From Coriobacteriia bacterium (lineage in GTDB: Bacteria; Actinomycetota; Coriobacteriia; Anaerosomatales; Anaerosomataceae): a stretch of 36,892 nucleotides of DNA. Both the position numbers and the translations under genes were made by a program. The stretch lies in NCBI GenBank assembly GCA_016933785.1, contig JAFGAG010000061.1, forward strand, positions 1 to 36,892. The letters run 5' to 3'. This document shows positions 33,353 through 36,892 of this stretch, piece after piece. The notes under the pieces are model-generated. The model saw nothing but the letters and a program-made list of their open reading frames with translations. It did no database searches and had not been told where the DNA came from. Numbering within the stretch: the stretch's first letter is position 1; every line of letters begins with the position of its first letter.

Positions 33353-35563
33353 GTGTCGGTGACGCTCGAAGGGCTCGAGGCCCAGATCCGCTCGTACAAT
33401 CCCTCGGCGGACCTGCGAGGGATCGAAGACGCCTATGCGTTCGCACTCGAGCACCACGCGGGGCAGATGCGCAAGAGCGGCGAGCCGTTCATCACACACC
33501 CGCTCGAGGTCGCGATGATCCTCGCGGGACTCAACCTGGACACCGCCACGATCCAGGCGGCCATCCTCCACGATGTGGTGGAGGACAGTTCGGTCAGCCT
33601 CAAGGAGGTCCGCGAGCGGTTCGGCGACGAGGTCGCGGCCCTCGTGGACGGCGTCACCAAGCTCGGGCGCATCAAGTTCAGTTCGCTTGCCGAGGCGCAG
33701 GCCAACAACCTCCGCAAGATGCTGATCGCCATGGCCAAGGATATCCGCGTGATCCTTATCAAGCTCGCGGACCGGCTCCACAACATGCGGACACTGGCCG
33801 CGCTTCCCGAGGAGAAGCAGCACCGCAAGGCCATCGAGACGATGGAGATCTACGCACCACTCGCGCACCGTCTCGGCATCAGCTCGATGAAGTGGGAGCT
33901 CGAGGACCTCGCGTTCTACTACCTCGAGCCGCGCAAGTTCGCGCAGATCCAGAAGATGGTCGCCGAGAGCCGCACCGCCCGCGAAGCGTATCTGCATCAG
34001 GTGATAGAGCAGCTGTCAGGGGAGCTCGAAGCCATCGGCGTGGCGAGCGAGATAGCGGGTCGCCCGAAGCACCTGTACAGCATTTATCAGAAGATGACGC
34101 ACCGCGGTAAGGACTTCTCGGAGATCTACGACCTCATCGCGCTCCGCGTGATCGTGGATTCGGTCAAAGACGTCTACGGCGCGCTCGGTACGGTGCATTC
34201 GATCTGGAAGCCGATGCCGGGCCGGTTCAAAGACTATGTCGCCATGCCCAAGTTCAACATGTACCAGTCGTTGCACACCACGGTCATCGGACCCGCGGGC
34301 CGTCCGCTGGAGATCCAGATACGCACCGAGGAGATGCATCGCACCGCCGAGTACGGTATCGCCGCTCACTGGCGGTACAAGGACGGCGGGCGTGCCGATG
34401 AGGCGTTCGACGAGCGGCTCGCGTGGTTGCGTCAGATGCTCGAGTGGCAGACGGAGCTCAAGGATCCCCGCGAGTTCATGGAGGCGCTCAAGATCGACCT
34501 CTTCGAGGATGAGGTCTTCGTGTTCTCGCCCAAGGGGGACGTCATCTCGCTCCGCCGCGGCTCCACGCCGATCGACTTCGCCTACGCGATCCACACCGAG
34601 GTGGGTCACCACTGCGTGGGGGCCAAGGTCAACGGCTCCATCGTGACGCTCGACTACGAGTTGCAGATGGGCGATCGTGTCGAGATCCTCACCAACAAGA
34701 ACTCCTGGCCGAGTCGCGACTGGCTCTCGATCGTGAAGACGTCCTCGGCGCGGAGCAAGATCCGCAGCTACTTCTCGCGCGCGAGCCGCGAGGATGATCT
34801 GGTCAAAGGCAAGGACGAGCTTGGCAGGATCCTGCGTAAACAGGGGATGCACGTCAGCGCCAACACCGTCGCCAAGGCACTCGACGTCGTTGCCAAGGAT
34901 ATGAACCTCCAGGAGGGCGACGACCTGCTAGCGTCGATCGGATCAGGCAAGCAGAGTCCCAAGCAGGTGGTCACCAAGCTCATAAAGGTGCTTGCCAAGG
35001 AGGGTCACGCGGTCGTCCCTGAGGAGCCGGAGCCGGAACCCAAGCCGATCATGGCTCAGCAACCCAGGCGACGCAGCGGGACCGGGGTGAAGGTCAAAGG
35101 CATCGACGACGTCCTCATCCGGCTCGCGCACTGCTGCAATCCGGTTCCCGGTGACCCCATCGTGGGATTCGTGACCCGGGGCCGCGGCGTCTCGGTCCAT
35201 CGCGAGGACTGCCCGAACGCGTGCGAGCTCGTCTCCTCCAGTCCGGAGCGCATCCTTGAAGTCGAGTGGGATGCTGCCGCCAAGACGACCTATCAGGTCG
35301 AGATCCTCATCGAGGCGCTCGATCGCACCCGTTTGCTGCAAGATGTCTCGATAGCACTCGCCGACGCGGGTGTGAACGTCCTCTCGGCCGCGATATCGAC
35401 GGATCGTCAGGGGGTAGCGTACCTGCGCTTCCTGTTCGAGCTGGGGAGCATGGACCAGCTCCAGAAGGTGCTCGCGACGGTACGCGGGGTCAACGGGGTA
35501 TTCGATGCGCGGCGCACGATGCCCGACAACTCAAAGAAGCGAGGAGGTCCGGCATGCGGGTGA
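33353..35563 (+). CDS. rel: bifunctional (p)ppGpp synthetase/hydrolase (RelA/SpoT, Rel)
   Basis: Makes and breaks the alarmone (p)ppGpp. The 736-aa protein has the HD hydrolase (about 25-180; H49, H73-D74 in ILHDVVEDSS), the synthetase domain (about 230-345; GRPKHLYSIYQKM and YQSLHTTV), a TGS domain (386-447), a zinc-finger-like region with AHCCNPVPGD and HREDCPN, and a C-terminal ACT domain (about 660-730). The intact HD motif predicts hydrolysis as well as synthesis. GGAGG lies 7 nt before the GTG. Its end overlaps the next gene by 10 nt. Confidence 0.96.
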   Translation: MSVTLEGLEAQIRSYNPSADLRGIEDAYAFALEHHAGQMRKSGEPFITHPLEVAMILAGLNLDTATIQAAILHDVVEDSSVSLKEVRERFGDEVAALVDGVTKLGRIKFSSLAEAQANNLRKMLIAMAKDIRVILIKLADRLHNMRTLAALPEEKQHRKAIETMEIYAPLAHRLGISSMKWELEDLAFYYLEPRKFAQIQKMVAESRTAREAYLHQVIEQLSGELEAIGVASEIAGRPKHLYSIYQKMTHRGKDFSEIYDLIALRVIVDSVKDVYGALGTVHSIWKPMPGRFKDYVAMPKFNMYQSLHTTVIGPAGRPLEIQIRTEEMHRTAEYGIAAHWRYKDGGRADEAFDERLAWLRQMLEWQTELKDPREFMEALKIDLFEDEVFVFSPKGDVISLRRGSTPIDFAYAIHTEVGHHCVGAKVNGSIVTLDYELQMGDRVEILTNKNSWPSRDWLSIVKTSSARSKIRSYFSRASREDDLVKGKDELGRILRKQGMHVSANTVAKALDVVAKDMNLQEGDDLLASIGSGKQSPKQVVTKLIKVLAKEGHAVVPEEPEPEPKPIMAQQPRRRSGTGVKVKGIDDVLIRLAHCCNPVPGDPIVGFVTRGRGVSVHREDCPNACELVSSSPERILEVEWDAAAKTTYQVEILIEALDRTRLLQDVSIALADAGVNVLSAAISTDRQGVAYLRFLFELGSMDQLQKVLATVRGVNGVFDARRTMPDNSKKRGGPACG

Positions 35564-36171
35564 GGCGGCTGACACTCGGCCCGCTTGACACGAACTGCTG
35601 GCTCGTCGATGACGGCGCGGGTGGGCCGGTGCTCGTGATCGATCCCGCCGATGAGGCCGAGGTGATCCTCGGCGCCCTGGCGGGCGCGGAGGTGGAAGCC
35701 GTCGTGCTCACGCACGGCCACTTCGATCACATCGCAGCCGCTCGAGAGGTGTGCGAAGCCACCGGGGCACCGCTGCTCGTCCACGCCGCAGACGCTCCGG
35801 GTCTCACGAGTCCGGTGGGTACGGGTGGGGCGGCCTTTGGGTTCGACGTGACGGCGCCGTCGGCGGACCGGACGCTCGAGGACGGCGACACGGTGGCCGC
35901 CGGCGGCGTGACGCTCGACGTCATCGCCACACCGGGGCACACACCGGGTTCCCTCTGTCTTTCGGGCCACGGTCACCTGTTGAGCGGTGATACGCTGTTC
36001 GCCGGCAGTATCGGCCGTACCGACTTCCCGGGTGGCGACATGTCGGCGATGCGTCGCTCGATCGCCCGGCTCGCCTCGCTTCCCGACGATGTGCGCGTAC
36101 ATCCCGGCCACGGTCCGGAGACGACGATCGGCCGGGAGCGACGCGTGAATCCGTTCTTCCCGAGGGCCTAG
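35554..36171 (+). CDS. metallo-beta-lactamase-fold hydrolase (glyoxalase II-like)
   Basis: A 205-aa single-domain MBL hydrolase. Metal ligands are THGHFDH (H54, H56, D58, H59), TPGHTPGSLCL, LSGDTLFAGSIGRTDFPGGD and VHPGHGPETTIGRE. The pattern is that of the glyoxalase II-like subgroup often found after rel in Gram-positive bacteria; the substrate is not defined by sequence. ATG at 35554 is chosen because GAGGAGG lies 5-6 nt upstream, inside the rel end. It is translationally coupled to rel. Confidence 0.92.
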   Translation: MRVRRLTLGPLDTNCWLVDDGAGGPVLVIDPADEAEVILGALAGAEVEAVVLTHGHFDHIAAAREVCEATGAPLLVHAADAPGLTSPVGTGGAAFGFDVTAPSADRTLEDGDTVAAGGVTLDVIATPGHTPGSLCLSGHGHLLSGDTLFAGSIGRTDFPGGDMSAMRRSIARLASLPDDVRVHPGHGPETTIGRERRVNPFFPRA

Positions 36172-36227
36172 CACCGGAGTTGCTACACGGTCCGTGACCC
36201 GCACGTCTCAAACACAAGGAGCCAGGT

Positions 36228-36617
36228 ATGCTCGACATCCTCATCATCATGAACAACTACTTCCACGACGTGGCGACGGCGGTCCTCGTCGCGGCCGCGG
36301 CGATCATGTGGGTCCTGTATCGTCGGGCGCTCACCGGAGGTCCCGACACGCTCGTGGCCCTCCGCAACGCCTACCCCTCACTGACGACGTTCGCCCGGTG
36401 GGCGTTAGTATGGGTGATTCTCGGCGGCATCCCGCGTGTCTTCACCTTCAACACTCACGACCTGGGCGCCGTGCACGGTGACATGGAGTACCTGATCCCG
36501 GCGATCGCGGTGAAGCACATCTTCGAGGTGGCGGCCGTGGTGGCTGGCGTCGTCCTGTGGCAGCGTGTCAAGGCGCGGTTCATCCAGTCAGCGGCTGGGG
36601 TCTCCTCGCACTCCTAG
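36228..36617 (+). CDS. small polytopic membrane protein of unknown function
   Basis: A 129-aa protein with about three hydrophobic helices (about 14-31, 56-69, 88-111). Histidines H13 (NNYFHD), H77, H83 and H97 (VKHIFE) sit near membrane edges and could bind heme or metal, but I do not recognise the family. AAGGAG lies 5 nt before the ATG. It stands alone between the hydrolase and hisS genes. Confidence 0.75.
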   Translation: MLDILIIMNNYFHDVATAVLVAAAAIMWVLYRRALTGGPDTLVALRNAYPSLTTFARWALVWVILGGIPRVFTFNTHDLGAVHGDMEYLIPAIAVKHIFEVAAVVAGVVLWQRVKARFIQSAAGVSSHS

Positions 36618-36696
36618 TCGACACCGTGTTGCCGAGGGCCGCGTTCGGCTTCGACCTCGATGTGCTCCACGCGTAGCCGCTCATCCATGCTTGGGC

Positions 36697-36702
36697 TACA
36701 CT
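36697..36702 (+). promoter_or_regulatory. -10 element of hisS
   Basis: TACACT inside GGGCTACACTCTGTAGG, the same CTACACTCTGTA block found at the nrdJ promoter. No good -35 is visible. The start codon is 39 nt downstream. Confidence 0.45.
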
Positions 36703-36740
36703 CTGTAGGCCGAAATCACCGTACGCGAAAGGGCTCTCCC

Positions 36741-36892
36741 GTGAACGCACGCGCGCCAAAGGGTACCGCAGACATGCTCCCGGATACCGCGCGGGCCTGG
36801 GAGCATCTGCAGCGCGTCGCACAGGACCTGTTTGCCCGATACGGTTACGAGCCGGTCTACACGCCGCTCTTCGAGCACACCGAGGTCTTCAC
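36741..36892 (+). CDS. hisS: histidyl-tRNA synthetase, 5' part (partial)
   Basis: The first 50 codons of HisS, which charges tRNA-His. The start reads VNARAPKGTADMLPD, the class II HisS opening, followed by AWEHLQRVAQDLFARYGYEPVYTPLFEHTEVF, the motif 1 helix region. GAAAGGG lies 7-8 nt before the GTG. The frame is open to the window edge. Confidence 0.94.
   Translation, partial: MNARAPKGTADMLPDTARAWEHLQRVAQDLFARYGYEPVYTPLFEHTEVF

Overview
The window is a gene-dense, high-GC bacterial chromosome segment with no mobile elements, CRISPR arrays or tRNAs. It fits a deep-branching, anaerobic or microaerophilic member of the Actinomycetota, most likely Coriobacteriia-like. The reasons are the base composition, many GTG starts, a mycobacterium-like dUMP-forming dCTP deaminase, a B12-dependent (O2-independent) ribonucleotide reductase, superoxide reductase, and QueH, the oxygen-sensitive queuosine enzyme. 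The taxonomic call is inference from gene content; no search was run.

Layout. 1-4.9 kb: the 3' end of a 5S rRNA gene, a NifU-type Fe-S scaffold, the nucleotide pair nrdJ-dcd, a Cys-rich mini-protein and an Fe-S HhH DNA glycosylase. 4.9-8.4 kb: an azlC-azlD-DUF1015 operon (minus), a zinc-ribbon-like hypothetical gene (plus) and a rhomboid protease (minus). 8.5-12.3 kb: lemA-htpX-lgt, a tiny Cys protein on the minus strand, and a DUF3048 lipoprotein. 12.3-14.6 kb: pdxS-pdxT (PLP synthase) and yebC. 14.7-18.7 kb: a minus-strand membrane protein, then a tightly overlapping run ruvC-ruvA-(membrane protein)-ruvB, followed by a 44-aa membrane microprotein and a lipoprotein.

18.8-22.3 kb: superoxide reductase (minus), a cysteine hydrolase, folD, a type I membrane protein and a GDT1-type cation transporter. 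22.3-26.9 kb: the queuosine genes queH, queA and tgt, with an inverted ECF sigma/anti-sigma pair between queA and tgt. 27.0-29.6 kb: yajC-secD-secF. 29.6-36.9 kb: a 1212-aa RecJ-HIRAN-RecQ-like helicase fusion, rel (ppGpp), a metallo-beta-lactamase-fold hydrolase, a small membrane protein and the 5' end of hisS.

Most genes are housekeeping. The most notable item is the giant protein at 29647-33285, which joins a complete RecJ 5'-3' ssDNA exonuclease, a HIRAN DNA-end-binding domain and a RecQ-like SF2 helicase in one chain, so a RecQ/RecJ resection pair appears to be built as a single polypeptide. Other signals are three genes (azlC, tgt, recJ fusion) with -10-N6-ATG geometry expected of leaderless mRNAs, palindromes overlapping predicted start sites of nrdJ and the rhomboid gene, and several small Cys-rich or membrane proteins of unknown function.
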